Assembly: GCF_002368035.1 (NCBI RefSeq)
Contig: NZ_AP018222.1
Coordinates: 1,673,836 to 1,737,835 of the forward strand
DNA: 64,000 nucleotides
Direction of reading: 5' to 3'
Origin: Nostoc linckia NIES-25
Lineage (GTDB): Bacteria > Cyanobacteriota > Cyanobacteriia > Cyanobacteriales > Nostocaceae
The translations under genes were made by a program, and so were the position numbers. Under the pieces are notes generated by a model, which did not search any database, was not told the DNA's origin, and saw only the letters and a program-made list of their open reading frames with translations. Positions 25,307 through 34,950 of this stretch are shown piece by piece. Position 1 is the first letter of the stretch, and each line of letters begins with the position of its first letter.

Positions 25307-26566
25307 CTAGCGTTTTGCCAGTTCTGGAGTCCGTCCTTTCAAACCGATCATCAACTTCAGCATAAATACCTTTAGCATCGGTACTCGTTGCAATAACCAT
25401 AAACCCAAGCGACGAACTAACACCACAGGTAAGAAATTATTAGAAAACATGCGATCTAACAAATCGGTGAAACCTAAAATCGTCAGGTTTTCCAACTTGC
25501 GCCAGCGTTCATAACGTTTGAGAATCTGAATCTCGCCAATATCTTTACCTGCTTTGTGGGCTGCTTGGATTACTTGTGCCAAAGCCGCTGCATCCCGAAT
25601 ACCTAAATTTAAACCTTGTCCGCCGACGGGATGACAGTTGTGTGCAGCGTCGCCAATTAATGCTAGTCGGGGAAGAACATAGCGATCGCTTTGCATGAGT
25701 TGTACCTGAAAAACGAAGCGATCGCCTAGTAGTTCCAATTTACCCATCCGATCGCCATAGCGACGGGTTAATTCTCTTAAAAATTCCTCATCATCTAAAG
25801 CACACAAAGCTTTTGCTTCTTCGTGAGGCGCTGTCCATACAATCCGGCAGCGGTTCCCTGGTAAAGGTAAAATCGCGAAGGGGCCGCTAGACCAAAATCT
25901 TTCGTAAGCAGTGTTATTGTGGGGTTTTTCGGGTTTGACAAATGCAACTATGCAAGACTGCCAATATTTCCAGCCAGAGGTTTTGATACCAGCAGCTTGA
26001 CGAATTGGCGATCGCGATCCATCTGCCGCTACGAGTAATTTACTCTTGATAGTTCGCAGTTCGCCAGCAACTTTAATATCTATGGCTACAGCGTCCTGTT
26101 GGTACTGCGTGTTTACCACCTCAGCCGGACACAGATAAGTCACATTTGTACAATCTCGAACAAACTCCTGTAAAGGTTCCAATATTGCTTGGTGTTCCGC
26201 CACATAACCCAACTCTGGCGTACCTATATCGTCTGTGACAAATTCCACCACACCGGGATAATCGGCATCAGAAAGACGAACCCGACAATATTTGGCGATT
26301 TGGGGCAACATTTTGTCCCAAACTCCAATTCCTTGGTAAATTAGGGACGAAAGCATGTGAATTGCATAGGCTTGACCCTTGGCTACTGCTGCTGATGCCA
26401 CTTTTGCCTCAATCAGCAGCACACTCAAGCCAGAATCTTTTAAGGCGGAGGCGAGAGTTAACCCAACAATTCCACCGCCTACAATTACCAGATCGTATTC
26501 GTATCCCCGCTTGTCTGATGGTGTTTGGGGAGAGTAAAGAGTTTGATTAAGCTCTGCTAGCGCCAT
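25307..26566 (-). CDS. FAD-dependent UbiH/COQ6-type monooxygenase
   Basis: The 419-residue product has the FAD-binding GxGxxG motif in VIVGGGIVGLTLASAL (about 28-43), the second conserved stretch LVAADGSRSPIR, and the GDAAHNCHPVGGQGLNLGIR motif of aromatic-ring hydroxylases. The family hydroxylates quinone-type rings; in cyanobacteria plastoquinone or another quinone is a possible substrate, but this is inference. It is monocistronic on the minus strand. Confidence 0.9.
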   Translation of the reverse strand: MALAELNQTLYSPQTPSDKRGYEYDLVIVGGGIVGLTLASALKDSGLSVLLIEAKVASAAVAKGQAYAIHMLSSLIYQGIGVWDKMLPQIAKYCRVRLSDADYPGVVEFVTDDIGTPELGYVAEHQAILEPLQEFVRDCTNVTYLCPAEVVNTQYQQDAVAIDIKVAGELRTIKSKLLVAADGSRSPIRQAAGIKTSGWKYWQSCIVAFVKPEKPHNNTAYERFWSSGPFAILPLPGNRCRIVWTAPHEEAKALCALDDEEFLRELTRRYGDRMGKLELLGDRFVFQVQLMQSDRYVLPRLALIGDAAHNCHPVGGQGLNLGIRDAAALAQVIQAAHKAGKDIGEIQILKRYERWRKLENLTILGFTDLLDRMFSNNFLPVVLVRRLGLWLLQRVPMLKVFMLKLMIGLKGRTPELAKR

Positions 26567-26797
26567 TGTGAAGATAAATTACAGCATCTTAACTCTTATT
26601 TTGACGCGATCGCGGCTTTTTGAGCAAGAGCAGAGGAACAGTATCGCAGCCAATAGGCTTAAAAGCCTATTTGTTCGGGGTTGTACTAGTCCACGACTTA
26701 GGCACAAAGGCTGTCTATTGAGACTGAGTGTAAGGGCTTTCATTGGTGTCAACTTAAAATCAAAGCCGAGTCTGATAAGCATTTCAAAATTTTTCAA

Positions 26798-26909
26798 TAG
26801 ACCTCTTGCATAAATCAGAAAGAAGAACCCCACCCCGCCAAAGCTACGCTTTGTCTCCCCTCCCCTTGCTAAGGGGAGGGGTTGGGGGTGGGGTTTTGCA
26901 AGAGGTCTA
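26798..26909. mobile_element. MITE-like element, family E
   Basis: The element has perfect 13-bp ends TAGACCTCTTGCA (26798-26810) and TGCAAGAGGTCTA (26897-26909), with an inner pair CCCCACCCC / GGGGTGGGG and CCCCTCCCCTT / AAGGGGAGGGG. No gene is inside. A piece of gatccccc-type repeat follows at 26930-27002. Confidence 0.75.
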
Positions 26910-27321
26910 ATGTACTACCTGGATTTTCGATCCCCCCTACTGCCCTTAAAAAGGGGGGGACTAGAATTTTTTGCCTCCAATTTATCGGGGGTTGGGGGAT
27001 CTAATACCACAGTAAATATAGTGTTTTAGCTTAATTCCCTGAGAATTAGCTTCAAAATGCCACTAGAGAATTAGACTAATTCCCTTAGAGCCTATTTATA
27101 AAGTAAATATTAAGGTAGGGTGTGTTACGGCTGTGCAAGGATTTGAGAGTTTAAGAGAGTAAGAATCAGCCGCAGGGCACCGAAAAACATGGTGCGTTAA
27201 GCTTTGCTATAACGCACCCTACAATTTAAGGTTTACTTTATAAATCACCTCTCAGTTAGATATATAGCAATTGATGAGTTAATTGTTAGCTTAAAACAAA
27301 CAACTATTAAAGTCCAAAAAA
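26910..27321. other. Spacer with repeat pieces
   Basis: It holds a gatccccc ... gggggatc imperfect palindrome (26930-27001) and an inverted pair of GGTAGGGTGTGTTACG and CGCACCCTAC (about 27115-27225). No gene is seen in it before the small frame at 27322. Confidence 0.5.
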
Positions 27322-27498
27322 ATGAACAAGACACTACTAAGTATTTTAATGTTTGGATTATTACTTTTATTTATTGTTTCTCCCTTTGCTGGCCTTGCTA
27401 GCTTAATGTTTATCTTGTTAGTTGCAGCATTTTTATCTTTAGCAGGAAATGTGTTCCAAGCAATTATTGGTGGCGATACAAATCCTAATAAATCTTAA
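27322..27498 (+). CDS. Small hydrophobic membrane protein, 58 residues
   Basis: An ATG at 27322 gives MNKTLLSILMFGLLLLFIV and on to DTNPNKS before TAA at 27496-27498. Two transmembrane segments (about 5-20 and 27-45) are separated by a short SPFAGLAS turn, followed by a small polar tail. There is no recognised family. Codon use is coherent and hydrophobicity is not that of random DNA, which is the main support. It stands alone in a repeat-rich spacer. Confidence 0.6.
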   Translation: MNKTLLSILMFGLLLLFIVSPFAGLASLMFILLVAAFLSLAGNVFQAIIGGDTNPNKS

Positions 27499-28053
27499 AG
27501 AAGAATTCAGAAGTCAGAATTCAGAAGTCAGAATGACGCATGTATTCTGTTTGAGAAAATTACAGCGCTTTTCATTTGGATGGAATACATGCTTGAATAC
27601 TAAATTATCGTAAGGGCACAACATTGTTGTGCCCCTACTGTGGTCTATTCATCTGCAAATTGCTGTAAAACAGAATTCAGAATTCAGAATCAATTTAGTT
27701 AGTGGTACACAGACTAAAAAGGTTGTGATAAGTAGGTGAACACAATTATTTAGAAGACGCATTTCGACTTCTCCCAAGGGGAGACGCTACGCCAAGCAAG
27801 ATCCCGTTCGCCCTTGGCGTTCCCGTACCACTCCGTGGAAGCAAGCTAGCAAGAGCGTCATTTTTAAGTTTAAATTGGTATTACCTGGTTAATAAAACTA
27901 GTCTGCTGTCAGGATTGAAATAGTCTAATATTAATTAGAAATACCCGCTGATTATGAGAAATTACAGCGGGTTGAATAATGCAATAGTTTTGGTGTAAAA
28001 CGGAGACTAAACTTGATTACAAATTTCCTACAAACTTCTGTAGCTAATAGTAA
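27499..28053. other. Repeat-rich spacer
   Basis: It holds heptamer-type copies (cagaattcagaagtcagaat, about 27503-27535, and 27670-27690), a GTAAGGGCACAAC/GTTGTGCCCCTAC hairpin at 27610-27638, a dispersed repeat with acgctacgccaagcaagat (about 27765-27860), and an ACCCGCTG/CAGCGGGT hairpin at about 27951-27977 that might end the minus-strand gene at 28054. No gene seen. Confidence 0.5.
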
Positions 28054-28230
28054 CTATTTATGAGCTTTGCGAACTAGGTGATGCTTGTGCTGTCTGTAAT
28101 GTTTGTGATGAACTTTGGCAGCTTTTATCTTAGTAGAGTGAATAGTTCCAGCTTGAACAGCAGGTGCAGAAATGGCTACGGGGGCAGCAAATATTAAAGC
28201 CAAAACGAAAGCTTTAGCGAAGTTATTCAC
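28054..28230 (-). CDS. Small exported His/Lys-rich protein
   Basis: Starting from GTG at 28230, the 58-residue product has a signal peptide (AKAFVLALIFAAPVAISA, cleavage after VQA) and a mature part of about 30 residues that is very basic and His-rich (KVHHKHYRQHKHHLVRKAHK). GTG is preferred because GAGGAA lies six bases before it; a longer frame from 28263 puts polar residues before the signal. The mature part could bind metal or anions, but this is inference. Family not recognised. Confidence 0.65.
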   Translation of the reverse strand: MNNFAKAFVLALIFAAPVAISAPAVQAGTIHSTKIKAAKVHHKHYRQHKHHLVRKAHK

Positions 28231-28334
28231 TTGCAATTCCTCATCAATTGTTGAACAGTACAACTATCTAATAGGTGTATGTCATTACGTTGTAATTGAT
28301 GTGAATCTTTCATGTCTGTTGGAAGAGATTTTTA

Positions 28335-29093
28335 TTAAGAAATGCTGAGACTCATCAACTCTTCTGTTACTTCAAAGTTAGCCGTGACATTTTGGACATC
28401 ATCTAAGCCTTCTAGAGTGTCAATTAATTTGAAAAGCGATCGCGCCTGTTCGGGGTCGGTAACTTCTACACTATTACTAGGAACCCAGCGCAATTCAGCA
28501 TCGCTCACCTTAAAGCCTTTATCCTTGAGTGTCTGACTGAGGGTTTCTAAATTTCCGATTTCAGTAAATACCTCAGACATCTCATCTTCAGTCATTTCAT
28601 AAGACTCGGCGCCACCTTCCAAGGATGCTTCTAAAAGCTGTTCCTCGTTAACCGTACCCTGGACGACACAAACGCCTTTTTGCTCAAACATCCAGCTAAC
28701 ACAACCTGTTTCACCCAGATTACCGCCATTTTTACTAAAAGCTGCACGCAAATCGGCCGCTGTGCGATTGCGATTATCTGTCAGCGCTTCAATCAAAATC
28801 GCTACACCACCGGGGCCGTAACCTTCGTAGCGAATCGCTTCAAAATTGGCACTGTCTGTACCAAAGGTGCCTGCACCTTTAGCGATCGCCCGTTCAATAT
28901 TATCATTAGGAATACTTGCTGCTTTTGCTTTGTCGATCGCTGTGCGAAGTTGAAAATTTAGCGCCGGATCTGGTACGCCACTTCTAGCAGCAAGAATAAT
29001 CGCCCTAGACAACTGAGTGAAGGTTTTTCCCTTTTTTGCATCTACCACCGCCTTCTGGCGCTTAATATTTGCCCATTTACTATGTCCTGCCAT
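28335..29093 (-). CDS. yebC: YebC/PmpR family protein
   Basis: The 252-residue product matches YebC along its length, starting MAGHSKWANIKRQKAVVDAK and including the GYGPGGVAILIEALTDNRNRT core and SVEVTDPEQARSLFKLIDTL near the end. Members are described as transcription regulators and, more recently, as translation factors acting on proline-rich stretches. It is monocistronic. Confidence 0.95.
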   Translation of the reverse strand: MAGHSKWANIKRQKAVVDAKKGKTFTQLSRAIILAARSGVPDPALNFQLRTAIDKAKAASIPNDNIERAIAKGAGTFGTDSANFEAIRYEGYGPGGVAILIEALTDNRNRTAADLRAAFSKNGGNLGETGCVSWMFEQKGVCVVQGTVNEEQLLEASLEGGAESYEMTEDEMSEVFTEIGNLETLSQTLKDKGFKVSDAELRWVPSNSVEVTDPEQARSLFKLIDTLEGLDDVQNVTANFEVTEELMSLSIS

Positions 29094-29184
29094 AACCTTA
29101 AATTATCAAAACTCTACCAAAGATTAGAATATATCTAATACGCTTGTGAAGAAAATTCCCTAAATGAAAGTATTTTTAGAGTAA

Positions 29185-29334
29185 GCAAAATATGGGCGAT
29201 CGCGTCAGATTTTTCTTGATTACAATCGCATTTCTGACAGCTTAGGACGCGCAATCGAATCTGTATTGTTGGGTAAATCTTCACCAACAAAAGCACTCCA
29301 ACAAAATCCACCAGCGTCTAGATTTGATTTTTAA
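29185..29334 (+). pseudogene. Possible C-terminal remnant of an ABC solute-binding protein
   Basis: A 49-codon frame after a stop encodes DYNRISDSLGRAIESVLLGK followed by SSPTKALQQ and a stop. The pattern (start of last helices, then GK-SP-ALQQ) resembles the C-terminus of sugar-type extracellular binding proteins. No start or upstream part is seen. The call rests on pattern resemblance only. Confidence 0.4.
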
Positions 29335-29359
29335 ATAATCAAACCTAAAACTGGGGTAA

Positions 29360-30043
29360 TTACGAATTATTACAGCCTTCTATAAAATCGATAACTTGGT
29401 GTAGAGATCCTGGTTTAGTTACAATCAGTACAGTTGAATCAGGTTGCAGTACTGTACTCCCATTAGGAATCATCAAATTTTCGTGGGGATGAGGTTGATA
29501 GCCAATAATTAGCGAACCAGTGGGAAACCTTGAATCCTGAGCAATTTCAGCAACGCTACGACCAACAACATAGCAATTATTTGGAATAGAAAGTTTTAGC
29601 ACCTCAATCTGTCCCTGCTCAAAATGCATCATCGATTCTACTTGGGGATACTCGATGGCATTTACCATTGTTGAAACCGATAGTTCAACAGTACTGATAA
29701 TATGGTTCGCTCCAGCCAGACGCAGGGGTTGAGCAAAATCGGGGTGGCGCATCCGGCTTAAAATATGAGGAACGCCATAATGTTTAGCAAGAGTTACCAT
29801 TGCCAAGTTTAAGGCATCGCTGCGTAGGACAGCAGCCAAAGAACTGGCTTTGCGAATCCCAGCTTCTAACAATACTTCTGTACTCACAGCGCTTCCTTCA
29901 AAAGCCATTGCCCCAACTTGTTCGCGGGCATAGCGACAAGCGGTAGGATCGATATCAATAACCCCAACAGTATGCCCCAACTCTACCAGCTTCTGCGCTA
30001 AACTTAGCCCCACTAAACCTGCCCCACCAATTAATACGTACAT
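29360..30043 (-). CDS. TrkA-type NAD-binding (RCK) protein
   Basis: The 227-residue product has an RCK_N Rossmann domain (VLIGGAGLVGLSLAQKL, then GVIDIDPTACR, residues 3-130) and an RCK_C domain (about 145-225, LIIGYQPHPHENLMIPNGST). It is the size of TrkA/KtrA-type regulatory subunits that gate K+ uptake systems. No channel or transporter gene is adjacent. Its start is 68 bp from the distal end of the CRISPR array, which is read in the same direction. Confidence 0.88.
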   Translation of the reverse strand: MYVLIGGAGLVGLSLAQKLVELGHTVGVIDIDPTACRYAREQVGAMAFEGSAVSTEVLLEAGIRKASSLAAVLRSDALNLAMVTLAKHYGVPHILSRMRHPDFAQPLRLAGANHIISTVELSVSTMVNAIEYPQVESMMHFEQGQIEVLKLSIPNNCYVVGRSVAEIAQDSRFPTGSLIIGYQPHPHENLMIPNGSTVLQPDSTVLIVTKPGSLHQVIDFIEGCNNS

Positions 30044-30111
30044 GAATATCCCTAATGCTGTTTGAGTTTTACTATCCTATCTAGGCTAACAAAGAATGAA
30101 GGTGTGAGAAG

Positions 30112-31674
30112 TTTTCAATCCCTAATAGGGATTTTGATTAATTGCAATAGGATTTAGGGCTGCTGCAAAAAGGCGAGGTATTGGTTTCAATCCCTAATAG
30201 GGATTTTAGTTAATTGCAATGATCAATTTAAACAACTACCCAGTCATTGATTTGTTTCAATCCCTAATAGGGATTTTAGTTAATTGCAATTTTTGTCGTG
30301 AATGATTTGGCTTTATTATATTTCAGTTTCAATCCCTAATAGGGATTTTAGTTAATTGCAATAGTGTCTTGACGACACTGACTTATATTTACCCCGTTTC
30401 AATCCCTAATAGGGATTTTAGTTAATTGCAATTTTAATAACTTTGTTGGCATTCTTCATCAACTCTTGTTTCAATCCCTAATAGGGATTTTAGTTAATTG
30501 CAATGACGAGCTAAAGATAATGCAGTAAGGAGAATCAATGTTTCAATCCCTAATAGGGATTTTAGTTAATTGCAATGCAATGGAATCAAGCCCAAGAAAA
30601 ATCCTGTTGTTGGGTTTCAATCCCTAATAGGGATTTTAGTTAATTGCAATGCAATCCCAGTAGATGCTAGACCAGTAAACCATTTGTTTCAATCCCTAAT
30701 AGGGATTTTAGTTAATTGCAATGCGCTTCAGCAACACGCGCCAGAGGGCATTACCGTAGGTTTCAATCCCTAATAGGGATTTTAGTTAATTGCAATTCTC
30801 CCTTAAAAAGGTTGGAATCATCCCGGCCGGGATATGAGGGTTTCAATCCCTAATAGGGATTTTAGTTAATTGCAATAAATCTTTAGAAGATACTGTTTAT
30901 GAAATGGAAGTTTCAATCCCTAATAGGGATTTTAGTTAATTGCAATCTTAAACCCTTCCCATTTATTAAACTTACAATTAGTTTCAATCCCTAATAGGGA
31001 TTTTAGTTAATTGCAATAGTCTGGTTGATATCAAAATTCACTACAAAATTGCTGGGTTTCAATCCCTAATAGGGATTTTAGTTAATTGCAATTTGCGCCT
31101 GAAGGCAATAGAAATGAAGTAGATGTTTCAATCCCTAATAGGGATTTTAGTTAATTGCAATGGGTGATTATCCAGAAATAGAGGCATTAAAAGCAAGTTT
31201 CAATCCCTAATAGGGATTTTAGTTAATTGCAATTTTATTAGATCCTTCTGATTTTACATTATCTGATTTAAGTTTCAATCCCTAATAGGGATTTTAGTTA
31301 ATTGCAATGATGTGGGATGCTTACTCTGAGTAGTGTGAAACTTGTTTCAATCCCTAATAGGGATTTTAGTTAATTGCAATAATCCTACGATTCTATTAGA
31401 AGGGATATAATGGTTGTTTCAATCCCTAATAGGGATTTTAGTTAATTGCAATTCTTTGCGCGGTTGCATCAGGGAGATTAATAAAAAGGTTTCAATCCCT
31501 AATAGGGATTTTAGTTAATTGCAATAATACCATCAGCACCACCGGAATCACCCACCGTAAACGTTTCAATCCCTAATAGGGATTTTAGTTAATTGCAATG
31601 ATATGTGCGCGATCGCATTTTCAAAAATTTTGTCTACGTTTCAATCCCTAATAGGGATTTTAGTTAATTGCAAT
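30112..31674 (-). CRISPR. CRISPR array, 22 repeats of 37 nt, 21 spacers
   Basis: The plus-strand repeat begins GTTTCAATCCCTAATAGGGA and ends GTTAATTGCAAT; it contains the palindrome AATCCCTAATAGGGATT. Repeat starts: 30112, 30184, 30254, 30326, 30396, 30468, 30540, 30614, 30686, 30760, 30840, 30910, 30981, 31056, 31125, 31197, 31272, 31344, 31416, 31489, 31563, 31638. Spacers are 32-43 nt, mostly 35. The repeat at 30112 differs at three positions, so it is the old, leader-distal end. On the minus strand the repeat ends ATTGAAAC, the handle typical of type III and I-D crRNAs, so the leader is on the right. No cas gene is in the window. Confidence 0.97.
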
Positions 31675-31941
31675 CGCGGGCGTCTAAAAGTACTGTGATA
31701 TTCGGTTTTCAAGGTTCTGTTGCGCGGATGGCGTAATCATAACACAAAAATTTGTAATTTCACTAGATGCAAATCGCTGAAAGCTTGGCCAAATAAGGTG
31801 CGCGGATGCTTGAGAGATTCTATTGGTGTCAAATTCTTACATAGAGGGCAATTGAGCCATTTTTGTAGTTAGCTGCTCACAAACACCTACCCATCCGCGC
31901 ACTCAGCAAAGAGATTAATCTGATTAGACGTAAACTTCCCA
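31675..31941 (-). promoter_or_regulatory. Putative CRISPR leader
   Basis: The stretch after the leader-proximal repeat is AT-rich and non-coding. It has a TATGAT hexamer on the minus strand (31736-31741) that could be a -10 box, and three copies of GCGCGGATG or its inverse (31722-31730, 31799-31808, 31891-31900), two of them as a GTGCGCGGATG / CATCCGCGCAC inverted pair. No -35 is convincing. The role is inferred from position and array polarity. Confidence 0.55.
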
Positions 31942-34900
31942 CTATTTATTGTAATTTTTGAATTGGTATTTTTCGAGTAATTCCTTAACTTGAGCGGCTA
32001 CTAGAGGGTGTGGATCGTTTTGTAATTGGGGCAGGATTTGGAAGAGGACGCGCTGTGAAACCATATTCAAGTATGCGATCGCCGCTTCTCGAACAAAGCC
32101 AGTTGGATGGCGTAAACTGGCTAAAATCTCAGAACTTGTGAGTCGGATACGAGCAACTTGAGCAAGATGAAAACAGCAAGCTAGACACCAGTCAGAAAGC
32201 AAATTACCCAACAGCAGTAATCTGTGGAGGCGATCGCTAACTAACATACTTTCATATTCCACAATCTTTGCTTCTACTAAATGTTGTAATTTTTCTGGCT
32301 CTGTTCGCTTATCTAAAATATTCAACAATAGAGACTTGGAAGGCAAAGTTACGGTGTGTTCTAAGATTTCTAACCCCCGCGCTAAGTTTACCACTGAGAG
32401 CGATCGTAAATTAAACGCTGCTGCTTGCATCTTTTCTGGCGAGTAAAGCAGTCTCAGTAAAAGTAACAACCGTTCTCTGACATCTAATTCTAATTCTCTG
32501 AGGGAGCGTTGCAATAATTCACAAACAATCAAAATCCTCTCACTGGATTGATAATCTTCTTGTTTGTCTATATTTTGAAAGTCTATATAAGCAGCGTAAA
32601 TTTCACCTAAAAATCGTAATTCCTGTTCGATTAATTTTTCTACCCGACTTTCATAAAAGCGATCGCCTAAACCTGTAACTTTTGGTTGTTTGTGTATTTT
32701 GAGTAAGCTGTGAAGAATATGATCTCTAGTAGTACCCCAACAGGTTTCTAAGTTTTCCCATAAAACCTCCATTGCTTCTTGGGTACCAATTTGAGCAATG
32801 GTACGCCAAGCGTACATTCGCACTACTTCTGGTTTGTAAATATCCCTAGCCAACTGCAACAGCATTTCTAGGGCTTCGTTTTCCAGTCGCGTTAGGGATA
32901 ACATTGCTGTGCTACGGGTTGACTTGTAGTAAAGTGCGGCAATCAGCGCTGAATAGTACTCTTCTAAATGCGTTGCTGCAATCATTTCCAATACCGCACA
33001 GCGCACCCGTAAGGATTCATCTTGTAACAAATTCGGAATGTGAATTCGTAACGCTTGTAAATAAACTGCTTCTCTAAGGGCTTTGACTCCATTTATCCGT
33101 TCGCGTTCTTGCTTATGAGTCAGCATCCGGCGCATGGTTTTGGTTGCTGCTACTTTTTGGATGGGGGTTCCTTGGCGCAAGACTAAAGCAGCTGCGGTGG
33201 CGCGGATAAGTGAGTTATGTCGGGAGTTTAGGTATTCTTCGAGGAGGCTTAAATTGGGATTTGGTTCAGCTAGCCAAATGTAGCGCAGCGCCAAGGCAAA
33301 AACTTCGGGGTTAGTTTCTTGGGGTTGTTCTAACAAAGGACGGATAGCAGGTACATAGGCGGGATTTGCACCCCCCATCAGCATCACTTCCAAACTTTTA
33401 CACTGCAAATCTGGGGTTAACTTGACTAATAAGGGTGCTAAAACTTCCGCAGCACCTTGGGAATCAATTTGGGCTAAAAGTTCAATGCAAGAGTGTTTAT
33501 CTGCCTCGTTGCCTTTTTCAGCTAATGCTTTGACTACGCCCTGCTTAAAGAATTTTAGACCGACATTCGTTGCACTCAGTTGACCCCGTGCCACACTTAA
33601 AACTAACAAGTCAACATAACGCGATCGCAATTGGCAAACTACTTTTAAACAAGTACCAGCTACCAGCATTGTTTCTGCGACTAACACCCATTTTTGTAGC
33701 GGTTCGGGTATAAAATGCCCGCAAATTAATAAAGTGAGAAAAATTACCAATCCTGTCAACCCTGTGGCGATCGCTTCGGCGGTTCCGCCAGATAAGGTCT
33801 GCATCTGGCTGCGAATTGCTTCAGGAATCGGTTGATAGAGTATGGGGCCGCTACTCATCACAAAGGTGTAGCGTAGAAGTTCATCGCAGAATTTGACAAT
33901 TACTAAACCCCAGAAAAAGCTTTGCGATTGTATTCCTGGAATTAAATGCAAAAATACCAGCACTCCTGGTAGTAAAAAACCTACAGCGATCGGTAAAAGT
34001 GTGGCAGTGAAAAATACTCCCATCCGTTCAATCAGCCGGCTAGAAACAAACCACTGGATTAACAACTCACACAAACCCAACATCCCACCAAATAGACCCA
34101 AGAAGCTAGCAATTTCGCGATCGCTCAAACTTGATTGAAGTTCGCGCAAATACTGAAAATCCACTAACAACCCAATCACCTGTAACAAACCGACAAAAGC
34201 AAATAAATGCCAAACATAACGCTTCAAAGGACTTTTGAGAAAACGCTGTCGTGAAGCTTGTTCTCCAAGAATTGCAATTTGTGGAGTTTCGGGAAAAGCT
34301 GCTCGATACTGATGAGTTAAATAAAATAAAATTGCCGATCCGAATAAAATCACCACACACGCGATGAGGATCACCTTATTCAGTCTGGCGTACTGCACCA
34401 ACCAAGGCAAACTAAAACCACTGATGACATCTGCTACCAATAGCCCACTACTGACTAGCGGGTAAGTGCGCTTAATCTCTCGAATGTTAAATATTTGATT
34501 GGCAACAATCGACGTGTTGAGGTCGTTAACCACATAAAGCGCATCTACCCACAGCCGCAGCAGAAATACCGAAATCACTGCCAGGTAGGAAACACCGCTG
34601 CCCCAACGTAATAAAACTAATAAAACCAATGGCGTCACCATGCAAGGTGCGATCGCCACAATCACCTGACGTAAAGGAAAAACCTTTTGCAGCCAAGAAT
34701 ATAAAAAAACCAGCCCTGTACTCATTACAGCACTGGCAATATACATCCAAGGTAGTAAATTAGTCTCATATTCGCCCAAAAACAGCGCTACTGTACTATC
34801 CTCCGCCCACCGCAATCCTACAGATACAATAGTATAAAATACGAACATCATCTGAGTGCGTTCGCTCTCCTCTGGCCGGAGATTTACCCACTGTAGCAAT

Positions 34901-34950
34901 CGTGGTAAAGCAACTCTATTTACAGCCAACCAGTGATTTTTCAGTTCCAT
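31942..34950 (-). CDS. MFS/nucleotide-transporter-like membrane protein with HEAT repeats
   Basis: The 1002-residue product has an N-terminal membrane half with about ten to twelve helices (about 35-440; e.g. MYIASAVMSTGLVFLYSW, GLFGGMLGLCELLIQWFV), resembling the Npt1/Npt2 ATP/ADP translocase or MFS type, and a C-terminal half (about 465-1000) of helical HEAT-like repeats (ALALRYIWLAEPNPN, VKALREAVYLQALRIHI). Such fusions are found in cyanobacteria. The transported substrate is not known. It is monocistronic, ending 268 bp from the CRISPR array on the same strand. Confidence 0.75.
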   Translation of the reverse strand: MELKNHWLAVNRVALPRLLQWVNLRPEESERTQMMFVFYTIVSVGLRWAEDSTVALFLGEYETNLLPWMYIASAVMSTGLVFLYSWLQKVFPLRQVIVAIAPCMVTPLVLLVLLRWGSGVSYLAVISVFLLRLWVDALYVVNDLNTSIVANQIFNIREIKRTYPLVSSGLLVADVISGFSLPWLVQYARLNKVILIACVVILFGSAILFYLTHQYRAAFPETPQIAILGEQASRQRFLKSPLKRYVWHLFAFVGLLQVIGLLVDFQYLRELQSSLSDREIASFLGLFGGMLGLCELLIQWFVSSRLIERMGVFFTATLLPIAVGFLLPGVLVFLHLIPGIQSQSFFWGLVIVKFCDELLRYTFVMSSGPILYQPIPEAIRSQMQTLSGGTAEAIATGLTGLVIFLTLLICGHFIPEPLQKWVLVAETMLVAGTCLKVVCQLRSRYVDLLVLSVARGQLSATNVGLKFFKQGVVKALAEKGNEADKHSCIELLAQIDSQGAAEVLAPLLVKLTPDLQCKSLEVMLMGGANPAYVPAIRPLLEQPQETNPEVFALALRYIWLAEPNPNLSLLEEYLNSRHNSLIRATAAALVLRQGTPIQKVAATKTMRRMLTHKQERERINGVKALREAVYLQALRIHIPNLLQDESLRVRCAVLEMIAATHLEEYYSALIAALYYKSTRSTAMLSLTRLENEALEMLLQLARDIYKPEVVRMYAWRTIAQIGTQEAMEVLWENLETCWGTTRDHILHSLLKIHKQPKVTGLGDRFYESRVEKLIEQELRFLGEIYAAYIDFQNIDKQEDYQSSERILIVCELLQRSLRELELDVRERLLLLLRLLYSPEKMQAAAFNLRSLSVVNLARGLEILEHTVTLPSKSLLLNILDKRTEPEKLQHLVEAKIVEYESMLVSDRLHRLLLLGNLLSDWCLACCFHLAQVARIRLTSSEILASLRHPTGFVREAAIAYLNMVSQRVLFQILPQLQNDPHPLVAAQVKELLEKYQFKNYNK

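Noticed and set aside
30570..30773. A plus-strand open frame of 67 codons within the CRISPR array
   Set aside because: It is a by-product of repeat-spacer units whose local length is a multiple of three; it consists of repeated repeat-derived peptide.
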